Shown here piece by piece: positions 33,626-43,255 of a stretch of DNA of 64,000 nt. Source of the stretch: Fundicoccus ignavus. GTDB taxonomy: Bacteria; Bacillota; Bacilli; Lactobacillales; Aerococcaceae. The position numbers and the translations under genes were made by a program. The stretch spans positions 1 through 64,000 of the forward strand of contig NZ_WJQT01000005.1 of the NCBI RefSeq assembly GCF_009659375.1, given 5' to 3'. A model generated the notes under the pieces. It worked only from the letters and a program-made list of their open reading frames with translations, ran no database searches and was not told the origin of the DNA. Position 1 is the first letter of the stretch. Each line of letters starts with the position of its first letter.

Positions 33626-35107
33626 TTAAGCCATTAATACTTCTTTGCTTGCTGCATAGATACGTTGATAGCGCGCATAAGCTGCTTCATATATCGCAAC
33701 ATTCTCGCGATTTGGTTGAATGACTTCTGCGACTTCTACGAATCGTTCTGAACAAGCTTCTAGATTCTCGAACCATCCTAGACCAACAGCTGCCAGCATT
33801 GCTGCACCTAAGCCCGGACCTTGTTCGGATTTCAAGACACTAATCGGCGTGTTGAACACATCTGCTTGAATTTGTAACCAGGTGCGATTTTTTGCTCCCC
33901 CACCGACTGAAACGATGGTTGAAAATTCTTTGTTAGCCACTGACTGCATTAAGTTAAAAGAATCTTTCAAGGAGAAAGTAATCCCTTCTAAGACACTACG
34001 TGTAAAGTGCCCTAACTCATGACGAACATCCATACCGATGAAGCTCCCACGAATGTTTGCATCATTATGAGGCGTCCGTTCCCCTGTAATATAAGGACTA
34101 AACAATAAACCTTCACTACCTGCCGGAATTTCATCAATGCCAGCCAGTAGTTCATCAAAACTTAACGCCTTCGCAAAGGTGCGCTTAAACCAGTTCAAGC
34201 TATTCCCTGCTGATAGCGTCACACCCATTGAATAGTACTGTTGAGGCACAGCATGATTAAATAAATGCAGGCGGCCTTGATAATCTTTCTGAGCAGTGTC
34301 TTCCATTGATAAGAAAACGCCACTCGTGCCAATTGAACTCATCCCGATATCAGCTTTCACAACACCTGAACCAACCGCGGCACAGGCATTATCGGCACCA
34401 CCCGCAAACACTTTAACCGGCTGAACAAATCCATAACGCGCTGCTAATCCTGCTTTGACTACCCCTGTCTGACCTACCGAATCTACCAAAATAGGAAATT
34501 GCTCGATCTCCAAATTAAAGCGTTCCGCAATTAACGGTGACCATTCAGCTTTTTCAACATCTAACAATAAAGTGCCAGCTGCATCGGATAAATCCATATG
34601 ATACTCGCCGGTTAGCCATAAGCGTAAGTAGTCTTTGGGTAATTGAAAACCTTTAGTGGCAGCCCATATATCAGGTTCATGTTCTTGCACCCATAGTATT
34701 TTGGGCAAAGTAAAGCCTTCTAGGGCCGTATTCTTGGTAATCGCCAATAAGTCTTCACCCAAGGTTTCAATAATTTGTTGACATTGGGTCGTTGTGCGGA
34801 CGTCATTCCACAAGATTGCATTGCGTAAAGCGCGTCTTTGTTCATCTAGTAGAACAAGACTATGCATCTGTCCTGAAATGCTGATGCCAGCCAGTTGCTC
34901 CTTAGCGTCCGGAACATCCGCTACCAAACGACTCAAGACAATATCCATGGCGTCCAGCCAAACTTGAGGGTCTTGTTCGCTGTAGCCCGCTTGCGGAGAA
35001 AGTGTCGGATAATCCGTACTTGTCTCATAGACTATTTCACCCTCAGGATTCACCAGTAAACCTTTTAGTGAACTGGTCCCCAAGTCAATTCCTAATACAT
35101 AAGCCAT
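33626..35107 (-). CDS. xylB: Xylulokinase
   Basis: The 493-residue FGGY kinase phosphorylates D-xylulose for the pentose phosphate or phosphoketolase route. It shows LGIDLGTSSLKGLL, GQMHSLVLLD, the catalytic-region GGADNACAAVGSG and the SVGGGAKNR motif. It is the last gene of the GH43-to-xylB operon, 30 bases after xylA, and ends at a strong terminator. Confidence 0.94.
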   Translation of the reverse strand: MAYVLGIDLGTSSLKGLLVNPEGEIVYETSTDYPTLSPQAGYSEQDPQVWLDAMDIVLSRLVADVPDAKEQLAGISISGQMHSLVLLDEQRRALRNAILWNDVRTTTQCQQIIETLGEDLLAITKNTALEGFTLPKILWVQEHEPDIWAATKGFQLPKDYLRLWLTGEYHMDLSDAAGTLLLDVEKAEWSPLIAERFNLEIEQFPILVDSVGQTGVVKAGLAARYGFVQPVKVFAGGADNACAAVGSGVVKADIGMSSIGTSGVFLSMEDTAQKDYQGRLHLFNHAVPQQYYSMGVTLSAGNSLNWFKRTFAKALSFDELLAGIDEIPAGSEGLLFSPYITGERTPHNDANIRGSFIGMDVRHELGHFTRSVLEGITFSLKDSFNLMQSVANKEFSTIVSVGGGAKNRTWLQIQADVFNTPISVLKSEQGPGLGAAMLAAVGLGWFENLEACSERFVEVAEVIQPNRENVAIYEAAYARYQRIYAASKEVLMA

Positions 35108-35137
35108 CCAAATACTCCTTTCACCTCTGGCTGAGAA

Positions 35138-36454
35138 TTATAATTCACCCGTAATGTAATCATTTAATTGTGATTTAACCATCTCGATGTGACCTGATTT
35201 TAACTCAATGTTCTCAATTTGTAAGGCATAGTTCGTTAAGCTTTCTAAGTCTTCTTTATCCGCTAGAATGTTCTGACCTAGTTCTGATTGGAAGCTTGCG
35301 TAACGGTCTGCCTTTAAATCTTCTAAGAAACGGTCTTCTCTTAAGCGAGCCGCTACTTTCAAGCCTTTAGCAAAAGTATCCATCCCTGCAATGTGGGCCA
35401 ATAATAAGTCTTCCATCGCAAAACTTGAACGACGAACTTTCGCATCAAAGTTAATCCCACCTGGCGCAATTCCGCCATTTTCTAATAATTCTAACATTGT
35501 AAACGTTGTGTCGTAAAGATTCGTTGGGAATTCATCTGTATCCCAGCCTAATAACATGTCTCCTTGGTTGGCATCAATTGAACCTAAGGCATTATTGATT
35601 CTTGCGACTGTTAATTCATGTTCAAAGGTATGACCTGCTAAAGTCGCATGGTTCGCTTCTAAGTTTAATTTGAAGTCACCTTCTAGGCCATATTTCTGAA
35701 TGAATTGTAATGAAGTTGCCGCGTCAAAATCATATTGATGCTTAGATGGCTCTTTGGGTTTTGGCTCAATTAAGAATTGAGGTTTATGGCCAATTTTCTC
35801 TGCATAAGCCACGGCCATTTTAAACATACGTGCGACGTTGTCTAATTCAAAGGCCATATCAGTATTTAATAATGTTTCGTAACCTTCACGACCGCCCCAG
35901 AACACATAGTTCTCGCCGCCTAATTTTTTCGAAATATCTAAACCTTTTTTAATTTGAGCTGCTGCAAAAGCATAAACTTCCGCGTTGTTTGTTGAAGCCG
36001 CACCGTTATTGTAACGTGGATGGCTAAACATATTCGCCGTATTCCACAATAATTTGATGCCTGTTGCGTCCATTTTTTCTTTAATTAAGTCGGTAATTTC
36101 ATCGATATTACGGTAAAACTCTTCTAAGCTATCCCCTTCAGGTGCAATATCCACATCATGGAAGCAAAAGTATTCGACGTTTAATTTTTCTAAAATCTCG
36201 AAGAACGCTTCAACGCGATTTTTAGCTGTTTCCATTTCAGTTGCGCCAAACCATGTTCTTTCGTTAACAGGTTTACCGAACGGATCACTACCGTCTTGAT
36301 TCATTGTGTGCCAGTAAGCCACACCGAAACGTAAATGTTCCTTCATTGTTTTGCCTGCGACTACTTCATCCGGATTGTAGTGACGGAAGGCAAAAGGATT
36401 TTTAGTGCGGGGTCCTTCGTATACTATTTTTTCAATATTTGGAAAATATGTCAT
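35138..36454 (-). CDS. xylA: Xylose isomerase
   Basis: A 438-residue class II xylose isomerase with catalytic His and metal ligands in [13 protein letters not shown], the [21 protein letters not shown] block, [18 protein letters not shown] and the GWDTDEFP segment. It turns the xylose released by the upstream alpha- and beta-xylosidases into xylulose for xylB. There is no xylR beside it. Confidence 0.96.
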   Translation of the reverse strand: MTYFPNIEKIVYEGPRTKNPFAFRHYNPDEVVAGKTMKEHLRFGVAYWHTMNQDGSDPFGKPVNERTWFGATEMETAKNRVEAFFEILEKLNVEYFCFHDVDIAPEGDSLEEFYRNIDEITDLIKEKMDATGIKLLWNTANMFSHPRYNNGAASTNNAEVYAFAAAQIKKGLDISKKLGGENYVFWGGREGYETLLNTDMAFELDNVARMFKMAVAYAEKIGHKPQFLIEPKPKEPSKHQYDFDAATSLQFIQKYGLEGDFKLNLEANHATLAGHTFEHELTVARINNALGSIDANQGDMLLGWDTDEFPTNLYDTTFTMLELLENGGIAPGGINFDAKVRRSSFAMEDLLLAHIAGMDTFAKGLKVAARLREDRFLEDLKADRYASFQSELGQNILADKEDLESLTNYALQIENIELKSGHIEMVKSQLNDYITGEL

Positions 36455-36469
36455 GTCATTCCCTCGTTT

Positions 36470-38503
36470 CTAGTTGGTTAGTATTCTGGTTGCTATTCTG
36501 ACATCGAAGGCTTTTAACGCTAAATCGCTCGTTAAGTTTTCGCCTGTGATTAAGTCAGTGTAGCCTGTGTAATCCAGTGTTGTTTCAACAGCTGTATCAT
36601 TGTGGTTCATAATGAAGACGAAATCTTTACCGTCTTTCGTACGTGTTGTCACTTCGACACCCGCCGGTACATCTTCCATTACCGGAATGTCATGTTCATT
36701 TAAGAGTAATTGCACCACCTGGGCTGTTAAATCTGCGTCAGCTTGCGTGCCAATGTAGTAAGCAGTTCCTTTTCCGTATTGATGTTTCGTTACGGCTGGC
36801 ATGCCTGCATACCAATTGCTGGCATAGTTAGCTAAAGATTCTGCACCTTCTAAGTGAATTAGATCGCTGACCAAGACACCTTGGTATTGTCCTTCAAGGA
36901 CATCCGCAGATGCTGAGGCAATCGCATTATGTGCCGTTGGTGCCAGCGCATCAATTTCTTCTACCCAAATACCTAAGACATCACGTAAAGGACCAGGGTA
37001 GCCACCTAAATGCACATTGTCGCTTTGATCCACGATTCCACTCATGAAGGTCGTCAAGAAGCTACCGCCTTTTTCAACGAACGCTTCAATCTTCTCAGCT
37101 ACGCCTTCTTTGACCATATAAAGTACTGGCGCAATAATCACATCATAAGCTTCAAAGTCTGAATCCATGTGTAACATGTCCACTTGGACTTGTTTCTTGT
37201 AAAGCGCGTTATAGTAGTGTTGAATTTGGTTCACATAGTATAAGTCCACGTTAGGTCCACTTGTAAATTCAAATGCCCAGTAGTTATCCCAGTCAAACAG
37301 AATCCCAACTTTAGAATCAGAACGCGCGCCAATCAATTGATCGCCTAAAGCAGCTAATTCTGAACCTAATTGGGCAACTTCACGGAAGACGCGTGTTTCT
37401 TCGTGTCCCACATGCTCGATGACGGCACCATGGAATTTCTCACAGCCACCTTTTGTACGACGTAACTGGAAGAATTGGACAGTGTCCGCACCATGCGCAA
37501 TCGTATGATAACTTTGAACACGCATGCGGCCGGGTGCTTTCAAGGAATTATAAGGTTGCCAGTTTTGTTGACTTGGAGTTTGTTCCATCAACATAAAACT
37601 TTGACCATCTTTCAAGCCGCGCATTAAATCATGCATCATCGATACATGAGCCCAATCGGGTTCATAACTTGGATAACTATCCCAAGATACGATGTCCATT
37701 TCTTTCGCCCATTTGAAATAATCCAAACCTTTATACGCGCCCATTAAATTGGTTGTCACAGGCGTTGTTTGATCAAATTCACGAATGGCTTCGCGTTCCA
37801 TAATAAAGTTATCGAGTAGACTATCCGATTGGAATCGCTTATAGTCCACAGCGATGCCCGCAAAAGCTGTCATGTTGTCACTAATCCCATCCCCTAAATA
37901 ACTTGGTGGGACAATATCGTCGAAGTCATATAATGTATGGCTCCAGAAATCCATGTTCCAGGCTTCGTTGACTGCTTCAATCGTGCCATATTTCTTCTCT
38001 AACCAAACACGGAATTCACGTGCACAATTCTCACAGTAACAATCCGCCGTATACTCATTTGAAATATGCCACACTTTAACATGCGGATTATCGCCATAAC
38101 GTTCAGCGATTTTAGAAACTAAACGCTTCGCATATTTCTGGAAACTTGGACTGTTCGGACAGTGATTATGACGGTGACCATACTTATGTTCACGACCATA
38201 AAAATCAGTTCGGTTCACATCTGGGTACTTGCGCGATAACCAAGCTGGCATCGCGGCTGTTGAAGTACCTAAGACAATATCGTAATTTTCTTTTTCTAAC
38301 ATTTCCATAATCTCGTCTAATTCAGAGAAATCATAGACTGCTTCCGAAGGCTGTAGTTTAGCCCAAGAGAAGACATTGACAGTCGCCGTATTAATATTCG
38401 CTTTTTCAAAGATACGCATATCTTCGTCCCAAACCTCACGTGGCCATTGACCAGGGTTATAATCTCCCCCGTACAGAATACGATCAAATAGTTGTTCTGA
38501 CAT
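36470..38503 (-). CDS. GH42 beta-galactosidase
   Basis: The 677-residue enzyme has no signal peptide and is cytoplasmic. Catalytic Glu150 (acid/base, HISNEYTADC) and Glu307 (nucleophile, MLMEQTPSQQNW) are visible, with the GH42 zinc cysteines at 115, 155, 157 and 160. GH42 enzymes release beta-galactose; some act on alpha-L-arabinopyranosides. In this operon the most likely role is removal of galactose from imported oligosaccharides. It lies 16 bases upstream of xylA. Confidence 0.9.
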   Translation of the reverse strand: MSEQLFDRILYGGDYNPGQWPREVWDEDMRIFEKANINTATVNVFSWAKLQPSEAVYDFSELDEIMEMLEKENYDIVLGTSTAAMPAWLSRKYPDVNRTDFYGREHKYGHRHNHCPNSPSFQKYAKRLVSKIAERYGDNPHVKVWHISNEYTADCYCENCAREFRVWLEKKYGTIEAVNEAWNMDFWSHTLYDFDDIVPPSYLGDGISDNMTAFAGIAVDYKRFQSDSLLDNFIMEREAIREFDQTTPVTTNLMGAYKGLDYFKWAKEMDIVSWDSYPSYEPDWAHVSMMHDLMRGLKDGQSFMLMEQTPSQQNWQPYNSLKAPGRMRVQSYHTIAHGADTVQFFQLRRTKGGCEKFHGAVIEHVGHEETRVFREVAQLGSELAALGDQLIGARSDSKVGILFDWDNYWAFEFTSGPNVDLYYVNQIQHYYNALYKKQVQVDMLHMDSDFEAYDVIIAPVLYMVKEGVAEKIEAFVEKGGSFLTTFMSGIVDQSDNVHLGGYPGPLRDVLGIWVEEIDALAPTAHNAIASASADVLEGQYQGVLVSDLIHLEGAESLANYASNWYAGMPAVTKHQYGKGTAYYIGTQADADLTAQVVQLLLNEHDIPVMEDVPAGVEVTTRTKDGKDFVFIMNHNDTAVETTLDYTGYTDLITGENLTSDLALKAFDVRIATRILTN

Positions 38504-38516
38504 AATTGCCTCCCAA

Positions 38517-40817
38517 TTAATTTAATGTAAGGCTAGCTGATTGCGCTAGTCCATTGAATAATGTTCCTAATTCGTGAGCGGTCGCTTGTTCACCTGACGC
38601 TGTCACGTTACGTAATAAAACATTGAAGTTCGTTAAACCTGGTGCATCGACTGTAATTGCCTGACCTGCACGGCTAACAGTTACGTTGGCTACTAAATCA
38701 CCGTCTTTTGTATAAATAGCCGTTTCAGCGCTCGCGCCATCCGCTAATTCAAAGACATGTAATGTTACAGCTTCCGCATAGTCATAGACTGCTTGGTTAT
38801 CAACGCTACCAATTGCTAGCACTGTATTTGGCTTAACTAATAACGGTAAGTTGAAATAGTCATATTTTGCTTGGTGGAACTGTGAGCCTTCATGTACTTC
38901 GTTCGTTAATAAGTTCGTCCATTTACCTGCTGGTACATAGAAATCAACGATGCCTGCTTCATTGAAAACTGGTGCTACGAGTAAGTCTTCCCCTAACATA
39001 TATTGACGATCAAGCGTGTGTGTAGCTAAATCTTCTGGGAATTCTAGTACCATTGAACGCATCATTGGGATACCCGTTGTGTGCGTGTAAACAGATTCTT
39101 TCATTAAGTAAGGCATCAAGTTCAGTTTTAATTTCGTGAACTTACGTGACACATCAACTGCTTCCTCACCGTATAACCATGGCACTTTATACTCCCAGCT
39201 ACCGTGGTAACGGCTATGAGAAGAGAGTAAACCAAATTGAGTCCAGCGTTTGTAAATATCTGGCGTACAACCTGTTTCAAAACCACCAATATCGTGACTC
39301 CAGTAACCGAAACCACTCATACCAAAAGATAAACCTGCACGTAATGATTCAGCCATTGATGGATAATCTGACGTACAGTCACCCCCCCAGTGAACTGGGA
39401 ATTGTTGTCCACCGACAGTTGCTGAACGCGCAAACAAGACCGCTTCTTTTTCACCACGACGTTCGACTAATAGGTCAAAAACTTCCTTGTTATATAATTG
39501 CGTATAGTAATTATGCATACGATGTGGGTTAGAACCATCATGATAGACACAGTCTACTGGAATACGCTCACCAAAGTCTGTCTTAAAGCTATCGACACCC
39601 ATATCTAATAAGGCACTTAATTTATCACGGTACCATTTAGCTGCCGCTGGATTTGTAAAGTCAACAACTGCTAAACCAGCTTGCCATTTATCCCATTGCC
39701 ATACATCACCATTAGATCGTTTAATAAAGTAACCTTTCTCCATTCCTTCATCAAACATTGGTGATTTTTGACCGACATAAGGGTTGATCCATACACAAAT
39801 CTTCAAGCCTTTTTCTTTCAAACGTGCTAACATTTTCTCTGGTTCTGGAAATGTTCTCGAATCCCAAGTAAAGTTACTCCACTCAAATTCTTCCATCCAT
39901 AAACAGTCGAAATGGAAGACTTCTAAAGGAATATCGCGTTCAATCATGCCATCCACAAATTCTGTCACGGTTGCTTCGTCGTAATCTGTTAAGAAAGAAG
40001 TACTTAACCATAAACCATAAGACCAAGCGGGTGGGAAAGCAGGTTTACCTGTAAAGGCTGTATAGTGCTCTAAGACTTCTTTTAAGTTATCGCCAGCAAT
40101 AATGTAATACTGCATCACTTCGCCTGGCACACTGAATTGAACTTTCGATACTTTCTCGCTTGCAACTTCAAAACTCACTTTATCTGGCGAATCAACAAAC
40201 ACGCCATAGCCGCGGTTGCTAATATAGAAAGGAATATTCTTATAAGCTTGCTCTGTACCCGTCCCACCATCTTCGTTCCAAATATCAACAGTTTGACCGT
40301 TTTTAACAAATGGAGAGAAACGCTCACCTAGACCATAAATTAACTCGCCGACACCAATCCCTAATTGTTCACTGATATGCGCTTGTTTTTGATCGTCGAT
40401 GACATACGCTTGACCACGTGGCTTGCTTTCAGTTAATACTTCGCCTTTGTAGCGGAATTTTAAGTGGAAGCCTTCACCTTTACTCGCTTCTAAAGATAAA
40501 TCACCATTTGTGAAGACGTAGGCTTCTTCCGTTTCAGTAATCTCTGGTTTAACAAGATCTTTAAATAATTCAAAGTCTGGTCCATGATTAATGCCACCTT
40601 TGTGGTGATATGTTTTCACTCCAATAATGTTTGGACGTGGTGATGTCACTTCAATCGTCATCATACCGCCATCTAAAGACATACCTTTATGGCTTGTATA
40701 ACGAAAGGGTGCATATAAAATTAATGTATCTTCTGTTGAACGTGTCGTATAGACGTGTGCTGGAAAATCTACTTGATAACCCTCTTTAAATAACCAACCA
40801 CCGTTTGAGTATTTCAT
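38517..40817 (-). CDS. GH31 alpha-xylosidase, YicI type
   Basis: The 766-residue protein has the YicI hallmarks: nucleophile Asp414 in FKTDFGERIP, acid/base Asp480 in WGGDCTSDYPSMAESLR, and an N-terminal beta-sandwich. The KTDFGE form marks alpha-xylosidase among GH31 enzymes. No signal peptide is present. It would remove alpha-1,6-xylose from isoprimeverose or from the non-reducing end of xyloglucan oligosaccharides. It stands between the GH42 and GH1 genes in one operon. Confidence 0.93.
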   Translation of the reverse strand: MKYSNGGWLFKEGYQVDFPAHVYTTRSTEDTLILYAPFRYTSHKGMSLDGGMMTIEVTSPRPNIIGVKTYHHKGGINHGPDFELFKDLVKPEITETEEAYVFTNGDLSLEASKGEGFHLKFRYKGEVLTESKPRGQAYVIDDQKQAHISEQLGIGVGELIYGLGERFSPFVKNGQTVDIWNEDGGTGTEQAYKNIPFYISNRGYGVFVDSPDKVSFEVASEKVSKVQFSVPGEVMQYYIIAGDNLKEVLEHYTAFTGKPAFPPAWSYGLWLSTSFLTDYDEATVTEFVDGMIERDIPLEVFHFDCLWMEEFEWSNFTWDSRTFPEPEKMLARLKEKGLKICVWINPYVGQKSPMFDEGMEKGYFIKRSNGDVWQWDKWQAGLAVVDFTNPAAAKWYRDKLSALLDMGVDSFKTDFGERIPVDCVYHDGSNPHRMHNYYTQLYNKEVFDLLVERRGEKEAVLFARSATVGGQQFPVHWGGDCTSDYPSMAESLRAGLSFGMSGFGYWSHDIGGFETGCTPDIYKRWTQFGLLSSHSRYHGSWEYKVPWLYGEEAVDVSRKFTKLKLNLMPYLMKESVYTHTTGIPMMRSMVLEFPEDLATHTLDRQYMLGEDLLVAPVFNEAGIVDFYVPAGKWTNLLTNEVHEGSQFHQAKYDYFNLPLLVKPNTVLAIGSVDNQAVYDYAEAVTLHVFELADGASAETAIYTKDGDLVANVTVSRAGQAITVDAPGLTNFNVLLRNVTASGEQATAHELGTLFNGLAQSASLTLN

Positions 40818-40856
40818 TCAATAACCTCTTCTCTTTATTTTTGATTTGCTGATGTT

Positions 40857-42326
40857 TTAATTAATGTTTGCGCCGTTCTGGGCAATTAAATCTTGATACC
40901 AGAAGAAACTCTTCTTAGGTATTCTGGCTAAATCTTTTTCACTTTCATCATCACGATTCACATAGACAAAGCCATAACGTTTTTTGTAACCATTTAACCA
41001 GCTTAATAAATCAGTGAAAGACCACGCACAGTAGCCGATCATCTCGACACCGTCGGTAATTGCTTTACGCATTTCCAGAATATGCTCATTTAAATAGTTG
41101 ATACGAACGTCATCTTGAACGCTGCCATCTTCTTCGAGAATATCAATCGCGCCTAAGCCATTTTCTGTGACAAAAATAGGCAAATCATAAGTCGCATACA
41201 CTTCACGCAAAGCCACTCTGAAGCCAACTGGATCAATTTCCCATCCCCACTCTGTTGTTTTCAAATGTGGATTAGAGACCGTTTCAAACATTGGAATTTC
41301 CGGTGACTGAGCTTGTTCATCTTTTGGCTGCATTAAGTATGGGTCTGTCGCAGAGAATTCTTTGATTTCAACGTCTGTTTCGCTTGTATTCTCAATACGA
41401 TTTTCACGCACTGTTCCGCCATGGTAATAGTTGATGCCCAAAAAGTCTGGCTTAGCGGATGTTAATAACACATGATCTGCTGGCGTTACTTCTGGTGCAA
41501 TTCCTAAGCGTTCTAATTGCTTATACATAAATTTCGGATAAGTTCCTTTACAGTAAACATCCATCCACCAACTGTTGTTAAATTCATGACTATTCGCAGC
41601 GGCTAGAATATTTTCTGGACGGGCATTTAAACCGTAGGTCGGACCATAACCAAAACTTGGCCCTATTTTGCCATTGGGTAGCATGTCATGGAACAAGTTA
41701 ATCGCCTCGGCGTTGGCCAAGTTGATGACATGGTTTGCTTGATACATACGTTTTAAATCCGACACTTTCGGCGGATGTGTTTCCCAGCGATAACCCATAG
41801 CTGTGAACACGTTTTGCTCATTGAACGTAATCCAATGCTTCACTTTATCGCCGATGGCTTCATATAAAGCTTGGCAATACTTTTTGAAAGCTGGAATGAT
41901 TTCGCGTGATTCCCAACCACCGTATTTCGTCTGGAGAGCTAAAGGTAAATCCCAATGATACAGTGTTAAGACGGGTTCTACGCCGTTCGCAATTAATTCA
42001 TCGACTAAATCCACATAAAATTGTAAACCAGCTTGATTAATTTCACCTTCACCGTCTGGGATGACACGTGACCAAGCAACTGAAAAGCGATAGGCTTTCA
42101 AGCCCATCTTCGCCATCAACGCGACGTCCTCTTTATAACGGTGATAATGATCGATGGCGACATCGCCATTGGTTCCTTTAAAGGTTTTGCCAGGAATCTT
42201 TGAAAATTCGTCCCAAATTGAAGGTCCTTTACCATCCGCATCGAAGGCGCCTTCTACTTGATAGGCAGCTGAAGCAGCTCCCCACAAGAAACTTTCTGGA
42301 AATTGATCAAGTTTTTCGTAAAACAT
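40857..42326 (-). CDS. GH1 beta-glucosidase or 6-phospho-beta-glucosidase
   Basis: The 489-residue enzyme has acid/base Glu170 (TFNEQN) and nucleophile Glu388 (VTENG). The aglycone-side loop reads SWLNGYKKRYG with Ser442, Lys449 and Tyr451, the same Ser-x6-Lys-x-Tyr spacing that binds the 6-phosphate in LacG-type enzymes; the Glu usual in unphosphorylated-glucose enzymes is missing. Its ATG directly follows the TAA of the ROK kinase gene, so the two are coupled. No PTS genes are near. The phospho-specific reading is an inference from the loop. Confidence 0.88.
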   Translation of the reverse strand: MFYEKLDQFPESFLWGAASAAYQVEGAFDADGKGPSIWDEFSKIPGKTFKGTNGDVAIDHYHRYKEDVALMAKMGLKAYRFSVAWSRVIPDGEGEINQAGLQFYVDLVDELIANGVEPVLTLYHWDLPLALQTKYGGWESREIIPAFKKYCQALYEAIGDKVKHWITFNEQNVFTAMGYRWETHPPKVSDLKRMYQANHVINLANAEAINLFHDMLPNGKIGPSFGYGPTYGLNARPENILAAANSHEFNNSWWMDVYCKGTYPKFMYKQLERLGIAPEVTPADHVLLTSAKPDFLGINYYHGGTVRENRIENTSETDVEIKEFSATDPYLMQPKDEQAQSPEIPMFETVSNPHLKTTEWGWEIDPVGFRVALREVYATYDLPIFVTENGLGAIDILEEDGSVQDDVRINYLNEHILEMRKAITDGVEMIGYCAWSFTDLLSWLNGYKKRYGFVYVNRDDESEKDLARIPKKSFFWYQDLIAQNGANIN

Positions 42327-43241
42327 TTAATACCCCTCTCTATTCTCAAGGTTTGCGAGTGCCTGTTGGATTAAACCTAGAGCACCTCTTAAACCTGCTT
42401 CATTGAAATACTTACATACGACTAATTCACAACGCATATGTTCCCAGTTAGGATCTTTAGCTAATTCAGCTTCAATCGCCGGAATTAGAATAGGATTGGC
42501 ACTAATACCGCCACCTAATAAGATTCTTTGTGGATTGAAGAAGGTTGACGTGTTAAAAATGACAGCTGCTAAGTGAGCTATCCAACGGTCAAATACAGCT
42601 TTAACGCCTTCGTCTTCTGCCATTTCCGTAATTATATTGCGCGCATCGACATAGGCATCTTCCGCTAATTGCTTGTATGCTTTATAGGCTAGTACCAACG
42701 AACTTGTGGCTGCATATTCATGCGAAGTGCGATAAGGATCGGTCGCCACATTGATATGCATTTGACCGAATTCACCTGCACGGTAGGTATTGCCACGATG
42801 TAATTCACCATTTAAGACGATAGCCCCGCCGATACCAGTGCCAATCGTAATCAATAGAAAATCTTTGACACCTTGCGCATGACCGCTCATTTGCTCTGCT
42901 AAAGCCGCACAGTTGGCGTCGTTTTCCATCGCCATTGGATATATTCTGTCCAAACCTTTTTGAATTTCTTCTAGAATAAATTCATCGTACAGTTCGTAAA
43001 GTGCACCGGCTGTTAAAGCTTTTCCTGTTTCGACATCAATAAAACCTGGCATACTAATGCCGATACCTTTAATGTTATAGCTTGTTTCATAAGTTTGAAT
43101 TTGTTCAATCAAACTTTTGTAAAAATTCTCTTTCGTATCGAGCGGTGTCTGAAAAGCATCACTTGTCAGTTGTTCTCCCGCTTCACTATAGACCGCATGT
43201 TTGATTAACGTGCCGCCTATGTCAAAACATACATAAACCAT
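42327..43241 (-). CDS. ROK-family sugar kinase, BglK-like
   Basis: The 304-residue protein has CFDIGGTLIK, GISMPGFIDVETG, MENDANCAALAE and ITIGTGIGGAIVLNG. The CxCGxxGC zinc motif of ROK glucokinases is absent, as in the beta-glucoside kinase BglK, which it also resembles around the YRAGEFGQM segment. There is no DNA-binding domain, so it is not a regulator. It could phosphorylate cellobiose-like products or free sugars. Coupling to the GH1 gene favours the first. Confidence 0.82.
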   Translation of the reverse strand: MVYVCFDIGGTLIKHAVYSEAGEQLTSDAFQTPLDTKENFYKSLIEQIQTYETSYNIKGIGISMPGFIDVETGKALTAGALYELYDEFILEEIQKGLDRIYPMAMENDANCAALAEQMSGHAQGVKDFLLITIGTGIGGAIVLNGELHRGNTYRAGEFGQMHINVATDPYRTSHEYAATSSLVLAYKAYKQLAEDAYVDARNIITEMAEDEGVKAVFDRWIAHLAAVIFNTSTFFNPQRILLGGGISANPILIPAIEAELAKDPNWEHMRCELVVCKYFNEAGLRGALGLIQQALANLENREGY

Positions 43242-43255
43242 TCGTGTTCCCTCGC

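Noticed and set aside
39146-39532. 128-codon plus-strand frame opposite the alpha-xylosidase gene
   Set aside because: It is antisense to the conserved GH31 catalytic region and shows no features of its own.
42327-43241. ROK protein as a xylose repressor (XylR)
   Set aside because: It lacks the N-terminal helix-turn-helix of ROK repressors and starts directly with the kinase domain.
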